A stretch of 53,003 nucleotides of DNA. Source: Ruminococcaceae bacterium UBA1404. GTDB lineage: Bacteria; Bacillota; Clostridia; Oscillospirales; Ruminococcaceae. The DNA lies in contig DBQC01000009.1 in the NCBI GenBank assembly GCA_002305075.1, forward strand, positions 1-53,003. The letters are read 5' to 3'. The position numbers were made by a program, and so were the translations under genes. The notes beneath the pieces are model-generated. The model made no database searches, was not told where the DNA came from, and worked only from the letters and a program-made list of their open reading frames with translations. Below are positions 33,408-41,078 of the stretch, one piece after another. Within the stretch, counting starts at the first letter, position 1. The number at the start of each line of letters is the position of its first letter.

Positions 33408-34847
33408 ATGAAGTATGAGATTGTTGTAGGGCTCGAGGTGCATACCGAGCTGGCCACCGAATCCAAGGCATACTGTGGCTGCAAAAACCAGTTTGGCGCA
33501 GCGGTAAACACCCTCTGCTGCCCCGTTTGCACAGCCATGCCCGGTGCGTTGCCGGTGCTCAACGAAAAGGTGGTGGACGCCGCCATCCTCATGGGACTGG
33601 CCACCAACTGCACCATAAACCCCATCTGCAAGCAGGACCGCAAGCACTATTTTTATCCTGACCTGCCCAAAGGCTATCAGATTTCTCAGGGCGATATGCC
33701 CCTCTGCGAGGGCGGCTACCTCGATGTGATGGTCGACCAGTCGGGCACCACCCGGCGCTTTGGCATTACCCGCATCCATATCGAGGAGGACGCCGGCAAG
33801 ATGATGCACGACGACGCCTTCGACGGCTCTCTGGTCGACCTCAACCGCAGCGGCGTGCCCCTAATCGAAATCGTCTCGGAGCCCGACTTTCGCTCCTCGG
33901 CCGAGGCAAAGGCCTATCTTGAGGCCATCCGGGAATTGGTGATTGCACTCGGCATCTCGGACGCCAAGATGCAGGAGGGCTCCATCCGCTGTGATGTCAA
34001 TGTGTCGGTGCGCCCTGTGGGCAGCCAGACGCTGGGTACCCGAGTGGAGATGAAAAACCTTAACAGCTTTTCGGGTGTGGCCAGAGCCATCGACTATGAG
34101 GCTGCCCGCCAGATCGCCATGATCGAGGCTGGCGGCACCATCGAGTACGAAACCCGCCGCTGGGACGATATTAAGGGCGAGAATGTTGTGATGCGCAGCA
34201 AGGAATATGCCCACGACTACCGCTATTTTCCCGATCCGGACCTGCTGACCATTGTGGTGGATAACAGCCGCATCGAGGCGCTGCGCAGCAGTCTGCCCGA
34301 GCTACCTCAGGCCAAAATGCGCCGCTTTATGGCCGATTATGCTCTGCCTTACGACCAGGCCGCCACTCTGCTTGCCGACCCCGACAAGGCCGTGCTGTTC
34401 GAAGCGGTGGTCGGGATGGGGGCAAATGCCAAATCTGCCGCCAACTGGATGTGCGGCGATGTGACCCGCCTACTTGGTGAGCGGGGGCATCCACTCGAGG
34501 ACACCCGTCTTACCGCCGAGCGCTTTTATGAGATGCTGAATCTTATCGAGCGTGGGGCTATCTCCACAGCGGCGGGCAAAATAGTGCTCGAGCGTATCAT
34601 GTTCGAGGATATTTCCGCAGCGGCGGTGGTCGAGGCCGAGGGCCTTGGCCAGATCAGCGATGCCGATGCCCTGCGGGAAATTGTCCGGGCGGTGGTGGCC
34701 CAAAATCCCAAGGCCGTGGAAGATTTTCACGGCGGCAAGACCAATGCATTGGGCTTCTTAGTGGGCCAGTGCATGCGCCAGACCAAGGGCAAGGGCAACC
34801 CCGAGCTGCTGCGGCAGTATGTGGAGCAGGCTCTGGGTATAAGCTGA
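33408..34847 (+). CDS. gatB: Aspartyl/glutamyl-tRNA amidotransferase subunit B
   Basis: 479 residues. The kinase-like subunit activates the mischarged tRNA and carries the tRNA-binding tail. Motifs: VGLEVHTELATESKAYC; CPVCTAMPGALPVLN; the DRKHYFYPDLPKGYQISQ segment; and the GatB/YqeY C-terminal helical domain (FLVGQCMRQTKGKGNP). Cys residues near the N-terminus (CGC, CCPVC) resemble a zinc site. SD AAAGGAG. Last gene of the unit, then a terminator. Confidence 0.97.
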   Translation: MKYEIVVGLEVHTELATESKAYCGCKNQFGAAVNTLCCPVCTAMPGALPVLNEKVVDAAILMGLATNCTINPICKQDRKHYFYPDLPKGYQISQGDMPLCEGGYLDVMVDQSGTTRRFGITRIHIEEDAGKMMHDDAFDGSLVDLNRSGVPLIEIVSEPDFRSSAEAKAYLEAIRELVIALGISDAKMQEGSIRCDVNVSVRPVGSQTLGTRVEMKNLNSFSGVARAIDYEAARQIAMIEAGGTIEYETRRWDDIKGENVVMRSKEYAHDYRYFPDPDLLTIVVDNSRIEALRSSLPELPQAKMRRFMADYALPYDQAATLLADPDKAVLFEAVVGMGANAKSAANWMCGDVTRLLGERGHPLEDTRLTAERFYEMLNLIERGAISTAAGKIVLERIMFEDISAAAVVEAEGLGQISDADALREIVRAVVAQNPKAVEDFHGGKTNALGFLVGQCMRQTKGKGNPELLRQYVEQALGIS

Positions 34848-34873
34848 CCGACCCCGTGAAAAATTGGCATAGG

Positions 34874-34906
34874 CGCACATATTAGCTCCGGCTATATGTG
34901 CGTTTT
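34874..34906 (+). terminator. Terminator after gatB
   Basis: A stem CGCACATATTAGC/GCTATATGTGCG (one bulged T) with loop TCCG, then TTTTG. It lies before azlC. Confidence 0.75.
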
Positions 34907-34933
34907 GCTATTATTACACTTTAGGAGATACCA

Positions 34934-35650
34934 GTGCAAAACACTAAACCACACACCATCATAGGGGCGCTAAAAAGCGCGTTTCCGCACACGCTGCCTG
35001 TTATGGCGGGCTTTATGTTTCTTGGCACGGCCTATGGAGTGCTTATGCATAGCATAGGGCTGGGCGTAGGCTGGACTTTTCTCATGAGCTTTTTGGTATT
35101 TGCCGGCTCTATGCAATATGTGGCCATCGCCCTGTTTGCGGCCCCCTTTAACCCCATCAATGCGCTGGCGGTGACCTTAATGGTCAATGCCCGGCATCTT
35201 TTTTACGGGCTTTCCATGCTGGGAAAGATAAAAGAGGCCAAAAAATTTAAACCCTATGTCATCTTCACGCTGTGCGACGAGGCTTTTTCTATTTTGTGCG
35301 CCACAAACCCGCCGGCGGGGGTGGACAGCGGCTGGTTTATGTTTTTTATAGCTTTTCTCTGCCGCTGGTACTGGATTTTAGGTTCTTTGTGCGGTGCGGT
35401 TCTGGGGCCGCTTATCACTATAGACCTCAAGGGACTGGATTTTGCTCTAACCGCCATGTTTGTTGTAACTTTGCTCAATCAGTGGTCGAACAAGTCCAAT
35501 CGTGCCAGTGCTCTCATTGGCATAGGCTGCTCGCTTGTATGTCTTTTGCTGTTTGGGCCGGACAGTTTTATGATACCCGCCATGCTGCTGATGCTTGGCG
35601 TGTTTGCCCTGTTCTCTAACAAGCTGACCGAAGGGAGGATGGGCCCATGA
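34934..35650 (+). CDS. azlC: AzlC family ABC-independent amino-acid exporter, large subunit
   Basis: 238 residues, several membrane helices. Opens with a short polar head then PVMAGFMFLGTAYGVLMHSIGL. The family motif is seen in FAGSMQYVAIALFAAPFNP and VNARHLFYGLSML. The azlCD pair exports branched-chain amino acids or analogues in Bacillus. GTG start with TTAGGAGATA upstream. Its end overlaps azlD by four bases (ATGA). Confidence 0.93.
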   Translation: MQNTKPHTIIGALKSAFPHTLPVMAGFMFLGTAYGVLMHSIGLGVGWTFLMSFLVFAGSMQYVAIALFAAPFNPINALAVTLMVNARHLFYGLSMLGKIKEAKKFKPYVIFTLCDEAFSILCATNPPAGVDSGWFMFFIAFLCRWYWILGSLCGAVLGPLITIDLKGLDFALTAMFVVTLLNQWSNKSNRASALIGIGCSLVCLLLFGPDSFMIPAMLLMLGVFALFSNKLTEGRMGP

Positions 35651-35982
35651 CCATACTCGCCGGCTGGCCGCTGTTTATCACATTACTCTTTATTGCCTTG
35701 GGCACCATGCTCACCCGCTTTTTGCCCTTTTGGATTTTCCCCGCCCACAGGCCCATACCCATCTTTGTCCGGCGGCTTCAGCTTTTGCTCCCGAGTGCGG
35801 CCATCGGGCTGCTGGTGGTCTACTGCCTGCGAGGGATCAATGTCTTTACGGGTAGCCGGGGCCTGCCCGAGCTTATCGCCATAGCGGCCATTGTTCTGCT
35901 GCACCGCCTATTTAAAAATACTTTGCTTAGCATAGCGGGGGGCACGGCTGTGTATATGCTGCTGGTGCAGCTTGTATTTTAA
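35647..35982 (+). CDS. azlD: AzlD family membrane protein, small subunit
   Basis: 111 residues with about three to four membrane spans. TRFLPFWIFPAHRPIPIFVRRL followed by a LLPSAAIGLLVVYCL helix fits AzlD, the partner of AzlC. SD GGGAGG. It is the last intact gene before the decayed low-G+C islet. Confidence 0.9.
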   Translation: MTILAGWPLFITLLFIALGTMLTRFLPFWIFPAHRPIPIFVRRLQLLLPSAAIGLLVVYCLRGINVFTGSRGLPELIAIAAIVLLHRLFKNTLLSIAGGTAVYMLLVQLVF

Positions 35983-36047
35983 AAATGATGTCGGATTTTG
36001 AAGATGAGCGAACCGGGTATTACCGGAGCCTAAAGCCTGCATAGCGT
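35983..36047. other. Short spacer before the islet repeat
   Basis: No recognised gene. A 19-codon frame with ATG at 35985 or 35988 reads MMSDFEDERTGYYRSLKPA and stops at 36044, but it has no SD and I do not call it. The DNA after this point has a lower G+C content than azlD. Confidence 0.4.
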
Positions 36048-36070
36048 AGGGTGTTTGTAGACTCCACTTT
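36048..36070. repeat. Left copy of a 23-bp direct repeat flanking the islet
   Basis: AGGGTGTTTGTAGACT, one variable base (C here), then CACTTT. The right copy is at 37289-37311 with G at the variable base; 22 of 23 positions match. Extending ten more bases gives 28 of 33. The two copies bracket about 1.2 kb of lower-G+C DNA. Confidence 0.75.
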
Positions 36071-36104
36071 CTTGACTGTTGCATGCAAGTCTGATATGAT
36101 GGGC

Positions 36105-36285
36105 GCCAGCATGAACATTGTGGCAGCATCCAAGAGCACTATGGCGTTTGAAAACCCCTTAGTTATGGGATTTTCTGCAATCTGTTGGTCTGTTTCGGTG
36201 TTTTATGCAGTATGTCGGCCAAGGATGTCAGGGGGCGCATATATTCCGGTTGCTTTCTTTGCAATATGCGGATTTGAGCATTAGA
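36105..36285 (+). pseudogene. Remnant of a formate/nitrite (FNT) transporter gene
   Basis: Three overlapping frame pieces give a recognisable FNT segment. ASKSTMAFENPLVMG is followed, in a different frame, by CNLLVCFGVLCSMSAKDVRGRI. The first frame then returns with IPVAFFAICGFEH and a stop. CNxLVC, AKDVxGKI and GFEH are hallmark pieces of FocA/NirC-type channels. At least two frameshifts, a stop and loss of both ends show it is dead. It probably moved formate or nitrite before decay. Confidence 0.72.
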
Positions 36286-36452
36286 GCGAGGCAATCTGCG
36301 CCTCAGAGAATGCGTAGAGGGAGTATCGAAGAAAGTATATCTTCAGGTGTCCAAGATATTTAAGATGGGAAGGTGATTTGTGCTTTTGGTCATTCTATAT
36401 GTCTGGAGCAATGCATTTAGTGTTTGTGTTGACTGAGTATTTCGGTAGTAAA

Positions 36453-36551
36453 GGTCAGAGTAGGGATGGTGCGTAAAGTGCCGGTGGATGGGAAGTTGCC
36501 GCCGGACGAAGGGACTGCGTTCCCGCGGTACCATACCCGCATCCGCTGCCA
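36453..36551 (+). promoter_or_regulatory. Tetrahydrofolate (THF, folT-type) riboswitch aptamer
   Basis: The RNA matches the published THF-riboswitch layout in order: AGAGTAGGGATG, then TGCGTAAAGTG, a hairpin with GGGAAGTTGCC, GACGAAGGG, CCCGCGGTA and finally CCCGCATCCGCTGCC. The outer P1 helix is only partly paired (CAG/CTG plus a G-C pair across a mismatch). It lies 84 bases before the folT start. Such RNAs bind reduced folates and repress folate uptake genes. Confidence 0.87.
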
Positions 36552-36552
36552 C

Positions 36553-36578
36553 ATTGACTATCTTTATTGACTATCTTT
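36553..36578 (+). repeat. Perfect 13-bp tandem duplication after the riboswitch
   Basis: ATTGACTATCTTT is repeated head to tail without a mismatch at 36553-36565 and 36566-36578. The second copy's end is also the start of the hairpin that reaches the folT SD. Confidence 0.85.
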
Positions 36579-36620
36579 GTGGCAAAATTAGAACTGTTCG
36601 TACTGCAATTTTCCACAAAG
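36575..36620 (+). promoter_or_regulatory. Hairpin overlapping the folT ribosome-binding site
   Basis: CTTTGTGGCAAAATT (36575-36589) pairs with AATTTTCCACAAAG (36607-36620) with one bulge. The 3' arm covers the first bases of the folT SD AAAGGAG (36617-36623). It is a likely expression platform that blocks translation; the direction of switching is inferred. Confidence 0.6.
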
Positions 36621-36634
36621 GAGTCAGATATATT

Positions 36635-37146
36635 ATGAAAAGCAAAAACAAAGTTAAAGTTTTGGTGAATGTTGCGCTGCTTGTGGCTATGGAGGTCGTG
36701 TTGGCTCGGTTCCTGTCCATCAACACCCCTATTGTGCGCATTGGGTTTGGGTTTGTACCCATCGCCATCTGCGGCATGCTGTATGGGCCGATGATGGCAG
36801 GCGTAGCTGGAGCAATGAGTGATATCATTGGAGCAGTTTTATTTCCTACCGGTGCATACTTCCCAGGCTTTACTGTTTCCGCAGCCCTTACCGGCATAGT
36901 GTTTGGTTTGTTCCTCTACAACCGTAAGGGAATTGGGTGCAACTTGGTGCCGCAGTTACCATCAATCGTTTAGGTATCAGTTTGATGCTTTCTACATTCT
37001 GGATAACCCTTATTACAGGGACACCTTTTTTGGCTCTGCTGCCTACCCGTATCGTGCAAAACGTGGTTATGATACCTGTTCAGTTCCTTGTTTTGCGCTT
37101 GCTAAAAAAGCCAATCGGGGTTTATGTAAAAAAGCAACTTGCATAG
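36635..37146 (+). pseudogene. folT: Frameshifted folate ECF-transporter S component
   Basis: The N-terminal part (MKSKNKVKVLVNVALLVAME, then the FLSINTPIVRIGFGFVPIAIC region and PTGAYFPGFTVSAALTGIVFG) and the C-terminal part (QLGAAVTINRLGISLMLSTF, LLPTRIVQNVVMIPVQFLVL) match FolT over the full length. They lie in different frames; the break is at 36928-36937, where a GGG run is one base short of the sequence that would keep the frame. The broken reading ends at 36973. It is either a recent mutation, a slip-prone site or a base-calling error. ECF core genes are not in the window. Confidence 0.85.
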
Positions 37147-37288
37147 CAAGCCATAACACCTGCCTGAGCGGTGCAAACATGGTCTGCTACAACAGGTAAC
37201 GAATCTACACTTCGAATCCGGGGGGTAATCTCCGACAGTCTATGGGCAGCTGACGCTGCCTGAGGCCGCATAAATCTGTTTCACCTTC

Positions 37289-37311
37289 AGGGTGTTTGTA
37301 GACTGCACTTT
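37289..37311. repeat. Right copy of the 23-bp direct repeat
   Basis: AGGGTGTTTGTAGACT, G, CACTTT; see the left copy at 36048. A short hairpin GGCAGC/GCTGCC (37243-37258) lies between folT and this copy. The 142 bases from 37147 to 37288 hold no recognisable gene. Confidence 0.75.
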
Positions 37312-37329
37312 TCTAACTATTCCATTAAT

Positions 37330-37364
37330 AAGCGTGTATGCCGGTGTGGCATACACGCTTTTTT
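37330..37364 (+). terminator. Strong terminator before the spoIIIA operon
   Basis: A 13-bp perfect stem AAGCGTGTATGCC/GGCATACACGCTT, loop GGTGT, then TTTT. It closes off the islet from the sporulation operon. Confidence 0.88.
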
Positions 37365-37374
37365 GTGCTGCGCT

Positions 37375-37404
37375 GTCATGCCCGGACAAGACCCTGCATA
37401 GTAT
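37375..37404 (+). promoter_or_regulatory. Candidate sigma-E promoter of the spoIIIA operon
   Basis: GTCATG (37375-37380), 16-base spacer, CATAGTAT (37397-37404). This resembles the sigma-E pattern (GTCATA-like / CATA-like) expected for spoIIIA by analogy with Bacillus. Prediction only. Confidence 0.35.
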
Positions 37405-37435
37405 TGGACAAGGCAGACACAAAGGGGGAACCGCC

Positions 37436-38473
37436 ATGGCCAACATAGCAGCCTTTGAGCAGGCCATAGGCCGATTATACCAGCCGCTGCGCTCGGCGCT
37501 AATGCGGCTGCCCGGCCCGGTAAAGGCCGGTGCCACCGAGGTGCGGCTGCGATTAGGCGGGCCTGTTTCGCTGACTTTGCGGGGGCGCCCGGCCTTTGTA
37601 ACCGAGTCCGGGAGAGTGGTATACACTCCCACCGAGGGTTGCCTCATCGCCGGCGACCAAGCACTCTATGAGAGCTTTAGGGCTCTGTGTGAGTACTCGG
37701 TGCACAGCCACCAGCGGGCCATTGCCCAGGGCTTTATTCCACTGCCCGGTGGACATCGGGCCGGAGTGGCCGGGGCGGCCGTAGTGGAACAGGGCGTCGT
37801 GAGCAATGTGCGGGACATCGCAGGCATCAACCTGCGCATAGCCCGGGCTCTGCCCGGCTGCGGCGGAGAGGTGGCCGGGGCCTTTGCCGCTATTAAAGGC
37901 AGTATCATGCTGGCTGGTCCGCCGGGCAGCGGTAAAACCACGCTGCTGCGGGAGACCGTTCGGTTGCTGTCGAGCGGGCAGGTGGGGGAGCACCACCTGA
38001 TAACAGTGGTGGACGAGCGCTGCGAGATCGGGGGCAGCCTGTCGGGGCGGCCGCAGTTTGACCTTGGCTGCTGCACCGACCTGCTCAGCGGCTACCCCAA
38101 GGCTGCCGGCGTGCTCACGGCGCTGCGGGTGCTCTCACCGCAGGTTATTGCCCTCGACGAGATTGGGGATGCTGCCGAGTGCGCGGCTCTAAGCGAGGGG
38201 CTCAACAGCGGTGTGCGCTTTATTGTGACCGTTCACGCCGGGAGCAGAGAGGAGCTAAGCCGCCGACCTGTGGGTCGGGCCCTACTTGGAACCGGAGCCT
38301 TTGAGCGGATTTTTTTATTGTCCGGACCGGAGAATCCCGGACGCATAAAGGAGGTTATCACACCCCATGAAGCTGCTTATCAAGACCCTCGGGCTGATCT
38401 TGCTCTTTTGCAGTTGCGCTCTGTGCGGCGTGGGCCAATCGGCCATACTGTGCAATCGCGTCGACAGTCTTGA
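37436..38473 (+). CDS. spoIIIAA: Stage III sporulation protein AA (ATPase)
   Basis: 345 residues. Secretion-type ATPase for the SpoIIIA-SpoIIQ channel, mother-cell side. GPPGSGKTTLLRE is the Walker A loop; VVDERCEIGG and the VIALDEIGD Walker B follow. FIPLPGGHRAGVAG is also characteristic. SD AAAGGGGG seven bases before the ATG. The C-terminus runs 107 bases into spoIIIAB. Normal family members end near GRIKEVI, so the last roughly 40 residues look like an out-of-frame extension after loss of the stop. Confidence 0.93.
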   Translation: MANIAAFEQAIGRLYQPLRSALMRLPGPVKAGATEVRLRLGGPVSLTLRGRPAFVTESGRVVYTPTEGCLIAGDQALYESFRALCEYSVHSHQRAIAQGFIPLPGGHRAGVAGAAVVEQGVVSNVRDIAGINLRIARALPGCGGEVAGAFAAIKGSIMLAGPPGSGKTTLLRETVRLLSSGQVGEHHLITVVDERCEIGGSLSGRPQFDLGCCTDLLSGYPKAAGVLTALRVLSPQVIALDEIGDAAECAALSEGLNSGVRFIVTVHAGSREELSRRPVGRALLGTGAFERIFLLSGPENPGRIKEVITPHEAAYQDPRADLALLQLRSVRRGPIGHTVQSRRQS

Positions 38474-38879
38474 GCGGATTATCGCCATGTTGGGAGCTTT
38501 GGGCGAGGAGCTATCGTATAACCAGACCCCGCTGCGAACAGCGGCCGAGCGTCTAAGCCGGCGCAGCGCCGGTGCCGCCCGGGACTTTCTTCATGCGGCC
38601 TGCACCTATATGGAGGCCGGACTGCCCCCGCCCGAGAGCTGGGCAAGGGCAGCAGAGGAGCTCAGAGCCTTCGAAAAAACAGATAGGCAGGAGTTAGCTT
38701 CGCTGGCATATTTCTTAGGGGGCAGCGATATAGAGGGCCAGCGTGCAACCATTGGGCGCTGCCTGCGGGCTTTGGAGGAGCGGCGACACTATGCGGTGGA
38801 AAAGCGCGACCGCTTATCAAAGGTCTACCGTACCCTCGGGGTGCTGGCAGGTATGGCCGCCGTGGTGGCAGCGCTATAA
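38367..38879 (+). CDS. spoIIIAB: Stage III sporulation protein AB
   Basis: 170 residues. N-terminal membrane segment (LLIKTLGLILLFCSCALCG), a central helical domain with LGEELSYNQTPL, and a hydrophobic C-terminal tail (LGVLAGMAAVVAAL). This is the SpoIIIAB plan. AAAGGAGG lies 12 bases upstream. Overlaps spoIIIAA (see there). Confidence 0.92.
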   Translation: MKLLIKTLGLILLFCSCALCGVGQSAILCNRVDSLERIIAMLGALGEELSYNQTPLRTAAERLSRRSAGAARDFLHAACTYMEAGLPPPESWARAAEELRAFEKTDRQELASLAYFLGGSDIEGQRATIGRCLRALEERRHYAVEKRDRLSKVYRTLGVLAGMAAVVAAL

Positions 38880-38904
38880 ATAATGGGTAAGGAAGTGGTC
38901 TAGC

Positions 38905-39099
38905 GTGGAAGTCGATCTCATCTTTAAAATTGCGGCCATAGGCATCATTGTGTCGGTGCTCAACCAGGTGCTCACCCGCTCGGGTCGGGACGATCAGGCC
39001 ACCATGACAACCTTGGCCGGCCTCATCGTGGTGCTTATGATGATGATTTATGAGATAAGCAACCTGTTTACGACCGTCAAGTCGGTCTTTGGGTTATAG
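38905..39099 (+). CDS. spoIIIAC: Stage III sporulation protein AC
   Basis: 64 residues with two hydrophobic spans: KIAAIGIIVSVLNQVLTRSG, then LAGLIVVLMMMIYEISNLF. Conserved small channel component. GTG start with AAGGAAGTGG upstream. Confidence 0.92.
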   Translation: MEVDLIFKIAAIGIIVSVLNQVLTRSGRDDQATMTTLAGLIVVLMMMIYEISNLFTTVKSVFGL

Positions 39100-39101
39100 C
39101 C

Positions 39102-39491
39102 ATGGAACTTATGGCCATTATCGGGCTGTGTCTGGCGGCCACCGCCATGGCCGTGGTGCTGCGGGGGCTGCGGGCCGAATATGCCTTGGCCCTCTCGCTA
39201 ACGGCGGGAGGGTTGGCGCTGGTGGGGATTATTCTAGCGCTCGAACCGGTGCTGAGCGAGATCGCCGATATGACCATGGTCAGCGGCATCGGGCCCGAAA
39301 ACACAGCGGTTATTCTTAAGGTGATGGGGGTGGGATTTATCACCCAACTGGCCGGCGAAAGCTGCCGGGACGCAGGGGAGAGCGCCATTGCCTCCAAGGT
39401 GGAGTTGGCTGGCAGGGTGTCCATCCTTGTGCTGGCGCTACCGGTGTTCGGTCAGGTCTTGCAGATTGTATCCGGGCTACTCCGCCTGTAA
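39102..39491 (+). CDS. spoIIIAD: Stage III sporulation protein AD
   Basis: 129 residues, several membrane helices (ALSLTAGGLALVGIILALEP). The segment VMGVGFITQLAGESCRDAGE, then ASKVELAGRVSILVLALPVF, is typical of SpoIIIAD. Very close to spoIIIAC (two bases); SD is weak, suggesting translational coupling. Confidence 0.92.
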   Translation: MELMAIIGLCLAATAMAVVLRGLRAEYALALSLTAGGLALVGIILALEPVLSEIADMTMVSGIGPENTAVILKVMGVGFITQLAGESCRDAGESAIASKVELAGRVSILVLALPVFGQVLQIVSGLLRL

Positions 39492-39505
39492 AGGAGGGAG
39501 GATGT

Positions 39506-40612
39506 GTGAAAAAAAGGATGCTCGTCGCCCTAATGGTACTCCTAAGCCTGGTGCTGCTGCCCCTACCCGCTTTTGCCGGGTCGGACAGCGCACCGCCCGC
39601 CGCCGAAATGATTGAGGAGCTTGTTCCGGAGGAGATGGCCGAGCTGCTGGAGGAAAGGGGGCTGCCTCCTATAGGTGAGCTCATTGCCATGACCCCCGCC
39701 GACTTTACCGAACTCGCCCTGAGTGCGCTGTCCGACGCGCTATTTTCCATGCGCAGCGCCATGCTCTCGCTGGTGGCTATCTGCCTTTTGTGCGGGCTGC
39801 TCCAGACCCTGACGCCGGCGGGTGAAGGCACTCTGAGTGGCGTGTTGGAAGTTGTGGCTGTTCTCTGTGTATCGGCCACGGTAACGGCTCGCATGGTGGG
39901 CACGGTGACCCGAGTGGGGGCTTCCATTCAGGAATGTGCGCTGTTTATGCTAAGCTTTACCCCCATTTTGGCGCTGCTTATTTCGGCCTATGGCCTGCCG
40001 GCCACCGCCACCCTCTACAACCTCATGGTTCTGGGGGCCTGTCAGGTTATTTCGCAGATTGTGGCAGCCAATTTGGTGCCCAGCATGGGGGTATATGTGG
40101 CTCTCTGCGTATCGGCCGGTGTGTCGGCCAACAAGGGGCTTTGGAGCCTTGCGGGCTCTATAAAAAAGTTAGGTAGCTGGGCGCTGGGTTTTATCATGAC
40201 GATGTTTACAGGCTTTTTAACCCTTGGGGGATTCATGTCCTCGGGAGCGGACAGCATGGCCATTCGCACCACCAAGTTTTTGGTTGGCAACTTTGTACCG
40301 GTGGTAGGAAGCGCCCTAGCCGATGCGCTTATGGCTGCACAGGGCAGTATTCGCATCATCAAAAATGCCGTGGGTGTTGCGGGCGTGGTGGCGGCACTGA
40401 TTATTTTTCTGCCCGTGCTCACCGAAGCTTTGCTCTGGCGTATGGCCCTTGCTCTTACCTCGGCGTGCAGCGACCTCTTAGGGGTGAGCGTGTTGGCAAA
40501 GCTCCTATCGGCCTTTGCCGATGTGATGGCGCTACTGTCGGCCATTGTGATCAGCATAGGGCTGCTTATGATTATTTCTACGGCGGCCATGCTGGCCATG
40601 CAAGCGGGGTGA
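39506..40612 (+). CDS. spoIIIAE: Stage III sporulation protein AE
   Basis: 368 residues. A cleavable-looking signal (MKKRMLVALMVLLSLVLLPL, then PAFAGSD) is followed by a charged stretch and many membrane spans; polytopic channel core. Family segments include LGACQVISQIVAANLVPSMG and FMSSGADSMAIRTTKFLVGN. GTG start with AAAGGAGGGAGG upstream. Confidence 0.93.
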   Translation: MKKRMLVALMVLLSLVLLPLPAFAGSDSAPPAAEMIEELVPEEMAELLEERGLPPIGELIAMTPADFTELALSALSDALFSMRSAMLSLVAICLLCGLLQTLTPAGEGTLSGVLEVVAVLCVSATVTARMVGTVTRVGASIQECALFMLSFTPILALLISAYGLPATATLYNLMVLGACQVISQIVAANLVPSMGVYVALCVSAGVSANKGLWSLAGSIKKLGSWALGFIMTMFTGFLTLGGFMSSGADSMAIRTTKFLVGNFVPVVGSALADALMAAQGSIRIIKNAVGVAGVVAALIIFLPVLTEALLWRMALALTSACSDLLGVSVLAKLLSAFADVMALLSAIVISIGLLMIISTAAMLAMQAG

Positions 40613-40616
40613 GACT

Positions 40617-41078
40617 ATGAGAGAGTGGGCGCTTTCGATCTGCAGCACAGGTATTGCGCTGGCGCTGCTTCAAATGCTCATCCCTAAAACTAAGCTTAAA
40701 TCGGCCGTGGGCATGGTGCTATCGCTGGTCTTTTTGCTGGCTGTGCTCTCGCCGCTGGCAGGACTTAAAGGGCAACTGTCCGGACTTGCGGCCCCTGCGG
40801 TAGACCCCGAGCTGCTCGAGCAACAGGCCGATGACTTGGCGCTTGCAGCTATGCGCTACACACTGGCGGCCGACATCCAGCGGATTTTGGATCAAATCGG
40901 CATAAAGGCTATGGGTGTGCGAATAGACATAGAGGTGACAGGCTCTACCTATAACCTAAAGGGCGTTGCCCTAAAGCTAAACGAGGCGGACAGAGCCAGT
41001 CAGGACGCCATAACCGCCCTTCTCAAAGCCGAGATGGGTCAGGCCGTGGAGATTTCCTATGTTGAGGAGGACGCATGA
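40617..41078 (+). CDS. spoIIIAF: Stage III sporulation protein AF
   Basis: 153 residues. Two N-terminal membrane helices (STGIALALLQMLIPKTK; VGMVLSLVFLLAVLSPL), then a soluble domain with an EVTGSTYNLKGVALKL strand set. SpoIIIAF family; ring-forming soluble domain expected in the intermembrane space. Overlaps spoIIIAG by four bases. Confidence 0.9.
   Translation: MREWALSICSTGIALALLQMLIPKTKLKSAVGMVLSLVFLLAVLSPLAGLKGQLSGLAAPAVDPELLEQQADDLALAAMRYTLAADIQRILDQIGIKAMGVRIDIEVTGSTYNLKGVALKLNEADRASQDAITALLKAEMGQAVEISYVEEDA

Noticed and set aside
35985..36044. 19-codon frame after azlD
   Set aside because: No SD, no homology that I recognise, and it lies at the edge of the decayed islet.
36903..37199. 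98-codon frame overlapping folT
   Set aside because: It is the third frame across the FolT C-terminus; the FolT reading explains this DNA.
37292..37435. Upstream extension of spoIIIAA
   Set aside because: It would cross the repeat and the strong terminator; ATG 37436 has a good SD and the usual N-terminus.
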